From: Cyclaneusma minus
Taxonomy: Eukaryota > Ascomycota > Leotiomycetes > Marthamycetales > Marthamycetaceae
DNA length: 64,000 bases
Assembly (NCBI GenBank): GCA_037179335.1
Contig: JAKZHN010000049.1
Span: 124,001-188,000 of the forward strand
Reading direction: 5' to 3'
Positions 23,301-34,506 of the stretch are shown piece after piece. The notes beneath the pieces are model-generated. The model was not told where the DNA came from. It made no database searches and saw only the letters and a list, made by a program, of their open reading frames with translations. The first letter of the stretch is position 1. Each line of letters opens with the position of its first letter. A program made the translations under genes and the position numbers.

Positions 23301-26300
23301 TATCTCGTAGACCTGAGTTTCTCGTTTCGTTCGGATGATCAAATCAGAGCCATGGATTCGAAAGTGAACCTGCTGTCCGCGGATTTCATTCCTTGTCTCA
23401 TAGACCATGCCTGTCATGGTAGATGGGATGACGTCGAAAATTTTCTGGGAAATAAGAGTTAGCATTCTAGACATTGTTGTGCCTAAGGAGAAGGACGGCA
23501 TACGTTACCAAACGGTTGGCGGAAAATTGTATGAGCTTCGTAATCAGGCCCGAGCCTACTCAGCGGCGAACCATTCACGCGTAAGGTCCCATCCAAGACG
23601 TTGTAGTGGACAGTGAGAGGCATGTCGCCGGAAGTTGTGGTGGTGACCCATCGCTCATTTGGTGTAGGCAAAGCCGTCCAGGGCATACCTGGACGATAGC
23701 CAGCCCAGACTCGTCGTACTGCTGTGTTCAGACCACGGCCATTTCTCAAGATCTGCTCCCGCAGATGTGACTCGATAAAGTGCGCCAGCCTGTCGAATCG
23801 CAGCAATAAAGCTTGCAAAGAAACAGGAAGACAGTATGTCACGGTTGGACACCAACTCTGCACGAGAATGCAGCATTCGCCGAGATCCGCCACATCTTCA
23901 TTACAGCCTAGCAATGCCGATAGATGTTGGTTGTCGACATCAAAGGTGCTGTGGCACGTCAATGCTATTTCCAAAACCCGGAAATTCAATGTCTCGAGCT
24001 GTTTTGGATTCTCCTCCTCGTGTATCAAAGTGCTGAGTTCACGAGCCCAGTCACGTGAAATACTTCTTGCTCGTCTCAGAAATTCGTAGCAACGCTCGTG
24101 GACGAACTTATGGGGCGACAAAGATAGCAGCCGAGTCGCGAGAGCAACAAAGATGCGTATGGCAACCGCATTTTGCCAATTTCCTTCCACCGTGTCAACG
24201 GCTTTGTTCAATGCCGATATCATGGCGATTCCAAATCCCTCTTCTGTGCAATCGCGATGAGATTCTCTGCAGACTGTCTCAATTGGCTCGACCCCGGGAG
24301 GCCCGGCTTGCCAAATTGTCTGCAATACTAGCAAGTATGTCTCCTCGGAACTGAAATTGAGCACGCGAGAAGTTAACTCACGGGCTAAATTGCGCCATTG
24401 GAGTCTATGACCAGCGCGGAGGATCCCAAAGCTGTAGAACTCGTGCAGATCTAGAGCTCCAGCACATTCGGATTGTTTTGCAAGTATGTCGTTGGATGTG
24501 TGTGTGGTTCCTCGCAGCGCGAATTGCAGATTGGCATAGAGTCCATGCGGAAGCCGAAATGTGCAGAGATCCTCAACATCGCAGTGGCCAAGAAGATCGC
24601 GTGTATACTTCTCTTGAACTGAGTCACGCATCGCGTAGTGCAGACCGTTCTCGACGCATATGCTGCTCTCCGTTGCGATCGAGATCCACTGTTGCCTGTA
24701 GTGTGAGACAACGAATGGTTTCGAGTTTGACGCAAATTGGAGCCTGTCTCCCCGGGAGTGGTGATATTTGCTCAAGCCACTGAATCGAGCAATTGTCCAC
24801 ACGTCGGAGATGGACGAGGCCCTTTTGAGCTTCGGGGAGAAAACATCAATCAGAAGGCTGAACGTAGTGTGCCGCCATGTAGCTGTTTCTGTTGGCACAT
24901 CCAGTTCAAAGACGGCAGCATTCGCCTCAGAATCATCGCGCGGCAGAGGCCACTCATGTACCTCGATTTGCAATTTATCTGCTGTATCTTTCAGGACACA
25001 TCTTCGGCATGGCTGGGAGTGGCGAGATACTCGTTTCCAGTCATTCTGTATAGATGGCTCCTCATGTTGGTACTGACAGTGAGTAGCTTCGTATCTACTT
25101 ATAAGACTGGAGTACTCTGATTTTTTTCGAAGCAGTTCCCGCTTCCGAGATGTGCGTTCGAGATGTGCGTCCGCCTCTATTTCGCGCCGTAGTTCCTGAT
25201 GACTAGGAGAGCCGTGGACATACCGGACACCGAAGCTCGTGATGCTGTTGACGTTTTCGAAGAAAAGCGCAGATGCGTGTTTCGCCTTGCCCATTCTGTG
25301 CTCTATGTACTTTTCTACATAGCTCAAGCGTTCCATATGTCGCTGCTTTGGAAGCAAGAAGGGACGGAACAAAGAGGGAGGAAAGGGTGGCTGATACTCG
25401 CCCAGCAAGGGATACTGGTGAGTGACACATTTGTCGAGCGCAACCCATAACTCCATTAGAGTAAGGAACATAAGAGAGCAGCCTTCCGCATTACCTTGAT
25501 ATCGTGCTTGTGCAGCCGCCGAGTAGTTTTTTATGAGGTCCGAAAGAGCTATGGAAGCTGGAGGCAACTGCAGATAGATTTCAAGCCAGGCTTGTAGGCT
25601 CTCTTGGACCCATGACTCTATATCAAAAAGTGCGAGAGAGTCACTGAATTCGGGGGATTCTGCAGAATGATAGTTATGAGGGTCGACCCGAGGTTGAAGT
25701 ATGGGTGTGAATGAACCATCATGGAAAGGTAGAGGAGGGCGAGTTAGCATGCCAGCCAGATGTGGCCGAAGGCTGTTGAGACTCAATTCCGTGTCCGTCG
25801 AGAAAGACAATCTAGCATCCGCGTAAACCTTTTGGAGTCCAAGGGGGTCGGTATTCTGTTCCTTCGCACGCCATTTTCTCTCAAGCTCCTCGGATGCTTT
25901 CTCCACCACGCAATAGACGTACTTCATCCAGGCCGGGTCATTGTCCAGCGCAAGCTTTTGTACCCGGCGATTGATCTTGACAGTCATAATGAAGAGCTTT
26001 TCGCTAGCCAAGCCATCATTAAGTGCCTTCTCCAAAAGATAGGCCATGAAGAAAACCATGAACGATTTGTACGATGAGTGATCGTCGACCCCTTCCAAAA
26101 GCGTGGTCTGTAAAGCAACACGCAGCAGCAGCCAGAGTGATGATCGGCGCCAGGGTTTGAGCGTGCTGTTCCATAGGACATCGTCGCGCAAACGCTTGTG
26201 GATACGAACCACCTGACTAGGCTCCCCAAGAGCGCGCAGGAAACCTGTGAGCATCTCGGTCACAAACTTCGGATTGGTGGTATCGCGGATCTCTTTCACT

Positions 26301-26910
26301 TTGGATCCTGCCTTTGACCTGTGGTACTGCTTCTTCTGGTGTATTCGAGTCCAGTTTGACCATCAAGTCCGCGAAAGCTTGACAAAAATACTGATCGGAC
26401 ATCCTGTCAGGGCTCAATTCAATGACCGGTCCAGGAAAGCATCTGAGCAGCCGACCCTGGGTTCCCATGACTTTGTCAGTGGTCGGAGAAAGTTCGAAAG
26501 ATTCCACAGTATGACTTGTCGGTGTCTTGCGAATTAGAATTCCCGAGTTATTGGCTTTGATCTCCAGGGCAATAACATCTGCAGGTAATATGAGCACTAG
26601 CGTATCAACAATTGGAGGAGTCTAGTATACCTTGATCGAGCATTCATCTCAGCGACTTCTGCAAACTTGCGGCACTCATGTCTCTACTACCCGTGCAGCG
26701 CAAGTCCAGCATAACCCCTAGCATCTTGGTGCAAACTTGGCATTTTTGTCGCTCCTGGAGCAAGAGATGTGTTTGGAATTCGGTCAGCGCGGCTTTGCAC
26801 ACTGCCATCAAGCCTAGATCTTTTGAGGCGTTGCCGTCGTCCCCCTGAGGCAGCTTTGGAGGCAGGAAGACATGGTGAAATAGGTACGACAAATCGGCCT
26901 CCGGAGCCAT
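17393..26910 (-). pseudogene. Giant DUF6606/DUF3638/DUF3645 protein, three lesions
   Basis: This is the large fungal protein with DUF6606 at the N-terminus and DUF3638-DUF3645 near the C-terminus; its biochemical role is not established. Exons in transcription order are 26631-26910, 23504-26578, 22483-23444, 18742-22382 and 17393-18693. After ignoring one extra base the model is about 3,085 codons in perfect phase, the usual family size. The N-terminus has the family-typical LFHHVFLPPKLPQ. DUF3638 carries a P-loop, NMGLGKSSVIVP (about 20541-20580), and a DESDE motif near 20170-20190. The C-terminus ends in IGRILNGELITKEEFE. Three lesions interrupt it: TGA at 26646-26644, an extra base near 26316 (shift between EEAVPQ and KAGSKVKEI), and TAG at 21973-21971 in VQG*GSVERLKLGFDLQW. 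None can be removed by an intron of normal size without losing conserved sequence. It is probably a young pseudogene; sequencing error is possible for the single-base shift. Confidence 0.8.
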
Positions 26911-28092
26911 CCTGACGGGGTGCCGTGGACTGACTCAACAAGTCAACGAAAAGAGTGTTGTGGTAGAAATTCGCAAGCAAATGTCTGAGCCAGAGTGGAG
27001 CTGGCTGGGTGGAGGGAGAGGGTGAAAGGAGAGGGTGAAATCCTGTTAGAATTGTAGGGAGGGGCCCAGATTAGTTGAAGCTGGATAAGATTCCAGGGAG
27101 GATGAGAAGATGGTACTCTGGAAACACCGGAGATGATGGGTGGTGATGATCGCGTCGGCACATGACATTAACCTTCGCGTCTGCACAAACGGGCAGGGTC
27201 TTCCCTTCATCATCTGCATGCATACTGCAGGGATTCTTGGCACGACAGCATCGTATCAGATGTCTGCCAGTCATTGGCGATATCCGAATCCCACATAATA
27301 ATTCAGTACTTGGCAGACAGGATTAAGAAAAGGCGAATGCATCATGTCGAGTTAGGTGTCAGAGTTAATGTTATTCTCAAGTTGGACGCCTTCGAGTTTG
27401 TGATCTCTGCCGCCGGCACTTTGCGACCTCGAAATCGTGCTTTGATTGAATCGAAGGAATTCCCCTTGTTGATTGTGCAGTCTGTCGCCGGACAGGCGTG
27501 TGTCGTTATGAAGTTTCTGACGTTCCGGCGAAGAGCATTTTCGTCGTCGATGCTAAGCGAGGATGCGGACACGTGATGCCACGTATTTACCCAGTGGCTG
27601 CACAGCTCTCGCGTCGATCAGAATTCCTGGCACGCTTCTCAAGTGGTTCCCACTATCATTCCTAAATTCGGCCGCACCTTACCTAATCGAGTATTGGATT
27701 GGTCCGGGTCGGCAAATGAGAGCAGGTCTTGGCTCAAACTCAAATATGACTTCGCGTCGTATTCGCATTTGTGTTCCCAGGTGCTTCTCAATCTCTCGCC
27801 ATCGCATTTTTATTGACTAAAGAGTCTGCAGCTTCGTTTCATCACCTAGGAATACTTACACGGCGGCTTCTCCTCATCCGATGATGTGTTTTCTCGACAT
27901 TCAATTGCAAACGCTATGCTACTGGTGGATCAACGGTTCCCCTGCAGAAATCTCAAACCAGATTCGCGTTTGCCGCAGAGTATCCTTAGTCTCGACCTTG
28001 TCTATCCCGGAACTGCAAGTATGGACGCTCTGCATCGCAAAATCGTCAGTACAACTGTGTCGCATGTTATAGGGAGGGGGGAGGAAGGAAGA
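26911..28092. other. Intergenic region
   Basis: No gene is supported in this 1.2-kb stretch. It contains the presumed promoter of the giant gene and the 3' flank of the gene ending at 28093. Confidence 0.5.
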
Positions 28093-29222
28093 CTAACTGC
28101 CATTGACAGCTCGAGTCGTAGATCCGGAGCTGAGTTCACCGTGAGCACGAGGGGCCGTGGGGGCACCGCTGATGTCGGCAACCTGAGTAGGCAGCATGCT
28201 TCCCTGCTGACTCTCGTGCTGAGCGCGGCCTCGAGCAGTAGGTTGGGTGATCAGCTGAGTGGCCTGAGTCTCGTGCTGAGCTCTGCCTCGAGCAGCAGGT
28301 TGAGTAACCAGCTGAGTGGCCTGAGTCTCGTGCTGAGCTCTGCCTCGAGCAGCAGGTTGAGTAACCAGCTGAGTGGCCTGAGTCTCGTGCTGAGCTCTGC
28401 CTCGAGCAGCAGGTTGAGCAACCAGCTGGGTAGCCTGGGTCTCGTGCTGTGCACCGGTTTTGGCAGCAGGTTGAGTAACTAGCTGAGTAGCCTGGCTTTC
28501 TGGCAGAGGGTCCGACGAGGACGGTGCAAAGCTGTCCTCGATGACACTGTTAGGGTCGAAACCTCCAGGAGAGTTCGAATACTGGGGCAAGCTCTCAGCA
28601 TCCGAGCCGAAAGAACCTTGCGTAATCAGAAGATCGTCAAGCGCCAACTTGCTCCGCAGCTCAGCGGGGATTGGCACCTTGAGCATCAGTTTTTCTTTCA
28701 TCACATTGTTCATTTCCATGCTTCTAGTACCTCTGATAACGGCCAGATTGCGAAGACTCTTCCTCAAATCGTCGTCGAGCGAGTCGTTGTTCTCGGCTTC
28801 AGCGCGGAAGGCGCAGGTTCCGACATCGAAGCGGGCCATAGCTTTGCCGTACACGGCATGAAGCTCTTTCTCGACGGTGAGGAAGAGGTGTAGGTCGGTG
28901 GGGGCCTCGCTGGGGCATTTGCCAGTGATGTGGTCGTAATGTGTCACATGGTGGCAGAATTTGGTACGAAGCATGGGAGCCTATGAGAGACGAAGAGGGT
29001 TAGTCACTGAAAGGGGACCTCTTTGAGGGCAATTGATTCACTCACCTCGTCGGGTTTCATCTCTGTGTCTCGAATGAACTTGTCCATGACCGTGAGCAGG
29101 TCGCTATCGTCGGGAGTTGAGTTGATCTCGTCCTGGTCTTGCCACTGTCTGGTCTGTCTGGTCGGCTCTGGTTGACGCTGAGTGTCTGGAATGTAAACTG
29201 TGCCATGCCTCATGGTAGCCAT
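28093..29222 (-). CDS. Unknown protein with 19-residue Gln-rich repeats
   Basis: I do not recognise the family. Two exons, 29046-29222 and 28093-28980, give 354 residues in phase. The start MATMRHGTVY at 29222 is preferred, although an upstream in-frame ATG exists at 29285. The first half is mostly charged and helical (DLLTVMDKFIRDTEMKPDE; TVEKELHAVYGKAMARF) and has Cys/His residues in CHHVTHYDHITGKC that could bind metal. The second half carries about five 19-residue repeats of the type QATQLVTQPAARGRAQHET. It is the last of four small minus-strand genes. Function is unknown; a disordered Gln-rich tail may mediate self-association. Confidence 0.7.
28210..28500 (-). repeat. 57-bp coding tandem repeats
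   Basis: About five copies of a 57-bp unit lie in frame in the gene at 28093-29222. The two central copies are nearly identical (plus-strand core GAGCTCTGCCTCGAGCAGCA), which indicates recent expansion or homogenisation. Confidence 0.85.
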
Positions 29223-29721
29223 ATTGACTTCTCGTGGTATCTGCAAAAGTGGGGGATATAGGAATTGGGGAGGGGGAGGAAGCATGTGGCATCTTGGCGA
29301 AGATGTAGGGAAGACGTTGTGAGGTAGGGAGCTGGGCTTTGTCCGGCCGTTATTGATGGAGCTGTCCCTTCTCCGGATGGTGTTGATGCGTGATGCGGCA
29401 GTTTTTTGTTTTGACCAGAATTTACGGTGCAGCTCCTTGTCAAAGCTGAATTGGGTAGGTCGCTGCGAGCACTTTTGTCTTCCAGCCGCTGTCAACAAGT
29501 CGCTTGCACTACTCGTTATTCTAGTCACGTCGTTTCCTTGCGATGAGATCTGATCATATCTTACATATTTGCTTTCTGTCTGTTCGTTTTTGTGGGGGTC
29601 AAGCCTGAACGCGATCTTGATCCCTTGCGTGATTCCTGGAAGGACGAAAGTCCATCCATGTCTTCGCCGCAACATCTCCCTCCTCTTTGACGCGACTTAT
29701 TGATGAGCTAGATACCTTCTC
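29223..29721. other. Intergenic region
   Basis: This is a 0.5-kb spacer upstream of the 28093-29222 gene. The frame of that gene stays open upstream to 29675, so an earlier start cannot be fully excluded. Confidence 0.45.
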
Positions 29722-30446
29722 TTATTCGTAGTAAGGCTCGAGCTCATCTTCAAGTGCTCTCTGACTAGCCTGCAGAGCAAGCGTTAGCTCATACTGAAAT
29801 CTTCAAAGATGGGGTTGAGGCTGCACTTACCTCCGTAGCTTCACGTATTGTCTCCTCAGTGCGAGGGTCGGGTTCCTGGAGCCTATTCCATGGCAGACTC
29901 AAGTCCAACATGTCGTCCCACTCGCGCTTCAACTTCTCGTGCGTATGAGTCCTGCTGTCGTATAGTCCCATCATCTTGTTGTGAAGGGTTACGTCTTGGA
30001 GAGCCAGATCGCGAATAGTATCGGTTCCTGCTACGAAGAGACCCAACATGTGCTGGGAGTCTTGGTCAAGGCGGTCTTGGACCCGAAGCAGCTTGTCGAC
30101 GTCTTCTTTGGCGACGTCGAGACCTGCAAAGTATCGGCATTTCATGTAGGAGAAGTGCTCGACATGGTCGACGTATTCTGCGTAGAAAGCCACCGTCTGG
30201 AATGCCCGTGTCAGCACGGGGATCTCTCAGGTGTGCGATATGAGACTGGGCGTACCCCGAGGGTGAGCTACAGCAGAAATGGTCAGCTCAACATGTTCCT
30301 TGGCGCTGTGTGATTTTCAAGTAGCTCACCTTGAAGGCCTGCGAATCTCTGAGCCACCTCTTCATGAGACCTAGCTTCGTCTTCATCTCCTGTTTGATCT
30401 CATTCCTCTGTTGCTCACTCAGGAGCGCCCATGCTCGGCTTTCCAT
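29722..30446 (-). CDS. Small helical protein of unknown function, four exons
   Basis: I do not recognise the family. Exons in transcription order are 30330-30446, 30256-30267 (a 12-nt microexon), 29831-30196 and 29722-29769, giving 180 residues in phase. The start at 30446 is supported by an in-frame stop upstream with no ATG between. The protein is highly charged and predicted helical, with segments such as MESRAWALLSEQQRNEIKQE, DVDKLLRVQDRLDQDSQHML and HEKLKREWDDMLDL, and no signal peptide or membrane segment. It lies between the repeat protein at 28093 and a paralogous pair at 31391-33075, all on the same strand. The microexon is supported by splice signals and phase but is inferred. Confidence 0.6.
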
Positions 30447-31390
30447 GCTGGACTGGCAAACCGTTTCGTTGGAGGCAATTTTTGAAACGTTGTCCGAGAT
30501 GGCGATAGTACGGTGGTTCGGTGCGGGTAGCTACGACCAAATTTAGAGTTTAGCGTGCGACAGCGGACCTAAACCCTCGCCCCCTCCTGCCTCACTGCAG
30601 CTTCACATGTAGAAGAGAAGGTATCTATGTACCAGCAGCCTCCTTCAGGCCAGAAACAAAGCAAAGTAATATTGCGGCATCATGTTGATTGTGACTCTTG
30701 GCTCATTCAGTGACATGCACCAGTAGACTTTTGGCTTAGAAGTGGACGCAAACCCCGATATCTTGCACGGACTTCGAGTATAAGAGCCCAGCGGCTGGAA
30801 ACATCCAGGCTGCTTTTTGAGCCACAAGCTCAAGCAATCATCCATAACGAAGAGCCTTTGTCTACTCTGGGTTATAGAATCTCTGCTTTCCCTGCCTCTG
30901 CTATCCTCCTACTGTGTCCAATACTGCCTTCCCCCTTTCCCATTCGACTTCCTGGCAGCTGTTGTTCGGAGCGAAGAGATATGAAATTCGAGAAACTCTC
31001 GGACACCGGAAGCGCTTACGATCGTCTACTTGGGCGGACTGGCTCTACAAAAGCACGCAGTATATTCAAATGCCCATGACCAACAAAATGGAGTCGGAGA
31101 TATCCCAGTGAGTTTCAAAGTCTAGCCTGAATTCCGAGAAAACATAAGCTGAGGTACTCGCGTGCCAAAAAGAAACTGAGCTGGTCGCCTGGAGCTATGG
31201 CTTCCATGACGACTCCCCAAAAGCCCCCCAGTTTCCAAGCCATTCATGGAACTCATTTCTCAGCTGCAGCGACTGCGCTTAACGCTCAGTCGCCGCATTC
31301 TCTGCTTCCGGAACCACAACACGTCTGGTATTTCCATCCTGCATGATCAGAACTACCCAACCAGTGCTGGCCCAAAAGCACTACCAATTC
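30447..31390. other. Intergenic region
   Basis: No gene is supported in this 0.9-kb spacer. It should include the promoter of the gene starting at 30446. Confidence 0.5.
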
Positions 31391-32031
31391 CTAGAACCAC
31401 CCAGAAAACCAACGTTTCTTTCCCTTCCTGCGGAGGAGGTACTTGACAAACTCCTTGTCGATTTCGTCTTTGAGTTTGTATTCAAAGAGTAGCTCCCTCG
31501 CTACCAGACGCACCAGTCTGACCCAGGTCTGCATCTTTTCCAGGCCAATACTCCTCAGCTCTCTCCTCTCGGCCGCTGAAACGTGCTTGTTTTCGCCCCT
31601 CTCAATGAGCCGCTTGGCATCTGTGATGAGCTGCTGTAAGGGTGCATCGAAGAGACTGGCACATTCGGTTTCTGCAGCCTGAAAGTCCTCGAAGATCTTG
31701 TGAGTGGAAGCGGTGCCGTTGTGGTAGATGTGTTTGACGATGGCCTTAATTTCGTGGTTGATAATGACGAAGTATCGATTTATGTGCTCCTTGCTTTTCT
31801 CGACGAGCTCTTCTTTCTGAAAGTAAGGTTCTCAGCCTCTGCGGACTATCCATATGATGGTTCTGGGCCACTGGTAGACTATTCTTACCTCCGAGCGTCT
31901 CAGTCCAACCTCATCTACAAAGTTGTGGATGGCATTTGCCCAAGCCTTTTGCTGCTTTTTGATCGATCTTTTAGCTGTAAAAGTGTTAGAGACACGGATA
32001 CATGATCATGGTAGTCTCGCATCTTACACAT
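31391..32031 (-). CDS. Small helical protein, paralogue A
   Basis: I do not recognise the family. Exons in transcription order are 32028-32031 (only ATGT), 31889-31974 and 31391-31816, giving 171 residues in phase. The N-terminus is basic (MSKRSIKKQQKAW). The C-terminal half aligns by eye with the next gene upstream: AKRLIERG.....SAA...E....GLEKMQTW..L...VARELL......DEID against AKNALIQSG...LSAA..EE....GHSKTEKW..L...VAKYL........KID. The C-terminus is basic and aromatic (RRKGKKRWFSGWF), possibly membrane-associating. The neighbouring genes are small, helical and co-oriented. The 4-nt first coding exon is inferred from GTAAG and TTACAG signals and phase. Confidence 0.65.
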
Positions 32032-32273
32032 GATGAACGCTTAGTCAAGTCGCGTTGGGCCGCTCGGCGCTGGAAGTTTGTGTCGGAATGAGACACGTAA
32101 AAGGAATAAGTATTTGCCCAGATTAAATATCGCAAACAGCCCATGCACACGTGTAAACAGCAAACAATGGCCTCAGTAAATTTGGTCGTCAAGACCTCTA
32201 ATGACCTTCGTGAGCACCTGCTTATCAAGCACTTCGTTCATTTCCCCGCTCTTCTCCAGTCATCTCTCCTGTA

Positions 32274-33075
32274 CTAATGCTTCTTCTGCCCGTCTTTTCT
32301 CGGCTCATATTTCTTCAGCTCGCCTTTGGTCTGTTCATCTCTCTTGTCCGTGAGATTCACTACAAAGACCTGTCAGCAATGAGAAGCAAAGTACTGATAA
32401 CTCCGGCTACTTACCGGCTTGACCAATATTCTCCGCAACCCACTCAATGAGCTTCTCGTCGATCTTGCGCTCAAGCCACATTCCTAGATCCAAGTATTTG
32501 GCGACGGACATCGTCAGATTCCGCCACTTCTCGGTCTTTGAATGACCCTCTTTACTGAACTCCTCCTGCTTGGCCGCGCTGAGAATCGGCGACCCTGACT
32601 GTATTAAAGCGTTCTTCGCTTCCTCGATCAAAGTGTCCAGTCGTTGAGCAATGTGCTGAGCGATCGCTTCGTTCTCCTCAGAAAACCTAGAAACAATCTC
32701 ATGCGGACGGCTCCTGCCGTTGTCACGACGGTCTTTGGCAATGAGCTCCATGTCGCCCCCGACCAGAATCTCAATGAACCGGTCAAGGTGAGCGATGAAA
32801 CGTTCCTCGAACTTGTTGTCCTATCCGTGTCCGATATCAGCTGCTATTCCAGGCGCGAGAGAGAGTGTAAAGAGAGAGAAGAAATGAGAGTATTTCAATG
32901 AATCTCCTTACCTTGTCATCTTCGTGCGGTACGGCTCCGATCAGCTCCTTGAGAGCTTTTACAGTACTCGTCCGCATCGGTTCGCATTTGGCATTGCTAT
33001 CGAGAGAAGCTATGGGCAATTAGCCAAGTCGATATCGTAGCTACAGGTAAGAGTGTATTTACCCATGAGAAACAT
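32274..33075 (-). CDS. Small helical protein, paralogue B
   Basis: I do not recognise the family. Exons in transcription order are 33063-33075, 32912-33009, 32415-32820 and 32274-32359, giving 200 residues in phase. A second in-frame ATG lies at 33066. The protein is charged and helical (STVKALKELIGAVPHEDDKD; AIAQHIAQRLDTLIEEAKNA) with no signal peptide or membrane helix. Its C-terminal half matches the neighbouring gene at 31391-32031, so the two arose by tandem duplication. Compared with that gene it has a longer Lys-rich C-terminus (RDEQTKGELKKYEPRKDGQK). Function is unknown. Confidence 0.65.
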
Positions 33076-34042
33076 TAGTTCTGCTGGGTGGTGGAATATG
33101 ATGTCTGTTGTCCGACGGAGAAGTGACAGCTTATCAAGGCAGGGTGAGGATCATTATGTGTAGAGCGGACAAGGCTCGGAATTGTGGAGAACTAGCTAGC
33201 TATTTCAAGCTGCTAGAGTTCCATTAGATGCTAAGCTACTCCGGGTATATGATTCTGGGCCTGTTTGTTAACTTTAGAGTCCTAGACAATAACACAAAAT
33301 GAAGCTAACAGCCAATTGAAGCCCTGCAGGTCTGAGGTCGGAACTTCCCCTTTAATTGGGACATCCTATGCGCTGACTTGACCCGGCTTTGCGGAAAAGC
33401 CTGGGTACTTGGACCACCAAAGAGAAAGTTCCATCGACGACAAAGCGGAAATCGAAAGACGACAGAACATCAGGGCATTTAGCTTGAGAAACTTATACAA
33501 GTTTACTCATGAAATAAATCCCCATACGCCGACACGACAGACGAGAGGAGATGTATAGTAAACAGGGCGCCAAGCATCGCAACATAGACATGAGAGGAGT
33601 GTTCTTACGACCGTACGACGAAACGCTTTTCGAATAACATGAAGCAGAGTGTTTCGAACCCGCAATAAAGCAACAGTATCTATGGAATCGGAAAGACATG
33701 ATAGTGCCCGGAGAGCATCGCTCTACCTTGAGTTTCACACGGTCTCTTCAACGAAGCATATTTGGCTTTCGATACCCCCATCTCATTACCTGATACTTTC
33801 GCAGCAGGGCTTTGCCGAGGAAACACAACCACATTGCTCGCCATCAGCTCGCCATATACCGAACCACAAGTTTTCCGTCAGGTTCACAAATTGTCTTTCG
33901 TCATCCTCCTAACACACTCTGTCATAGAATACCGCAACTCCCGTATCATTCGAGTTTGCCGGGATCAGAATATCAGGCGTAAAGCTATCAAAGTATTAGT
34001 CAGCCACCCGCACCTCAAGCACCTTAACTAAACATCAATTCA
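33076..34042. other. Intergenic region
   Basis: No gene is supported in this 1-kb spacer. A stretch around 33650 (GTTTCGAACCCGC) resembles a tRNA T-loop but I cannot fold a tRNA around it. Confidence 0.45.
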
Positions 34043-34506
34043 TCAATAAGGCCAAACATACGGCGCATCATAACCCACACAATCTCCCGTGTCTATATTT
34101 TCATCAGCACTTAGGCGACTTCGAATCTGCTTGGGCTTGGTCCTTGCGTACCAGTGATATAATACCCGTTGCATTGACGCCCATCGTACCCGCAGTTGTA
34201 CTGGCACTTGTAGTCGGTATAGCCAGGGGTGCTGCCGAACCCGGTGGAAATGAGATAATGCTCGGCAGCCCAGGTTGGGTTGGGACGGTAGTTTGTTGCT
34301 GTGCCGGTGGAGTAGGGCATGATGGGGGTGAAGTCCGTGATGATGAAACCAGCAGTGGTGAACAGGACAGAGGAAGCGCAGGCTGTAGTGGTTCTAGGAG
34401 AAGCTGTTGTGGCTTTTGCCACGGTTGTGACTTTGGGTGATGGGGATGCTGATGCCAAAGAGAGGAAGAGCGCAGCGACTATAAGGAAAGAGGTTATTAG
34501 GACCAT
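34043..34506 (-). CDS. Small secreted protein
   Basis: I do not recognise the family. Exons in transcription order are 34152-34506 and 34043-34092, giving 134 residues in phase. The N-terminus MVLITSFLIVAALFLSLASA is a signal peptide. A Thr/Ala-rich linker follows, then an aromatic and Gly-rich domain with a compact Cys cluster (CQYNCGYDGRQC). The second exon supplies the C-terminus DTGDCVGYDAPYVWPY; without the intron the frame would end in an unrelated tail and this last Cys would be lost. The Cys spacing suggests disulfides in an extracellular protein. Role unknown; effector-like is only a possibility. Confidence 0.75.

Noticed and set aside
33640..33680. tRNA T-arm-like GTTTCGAACCCGC
   Set aside because: No acceptor, D or anticodon stem could be placed around it.
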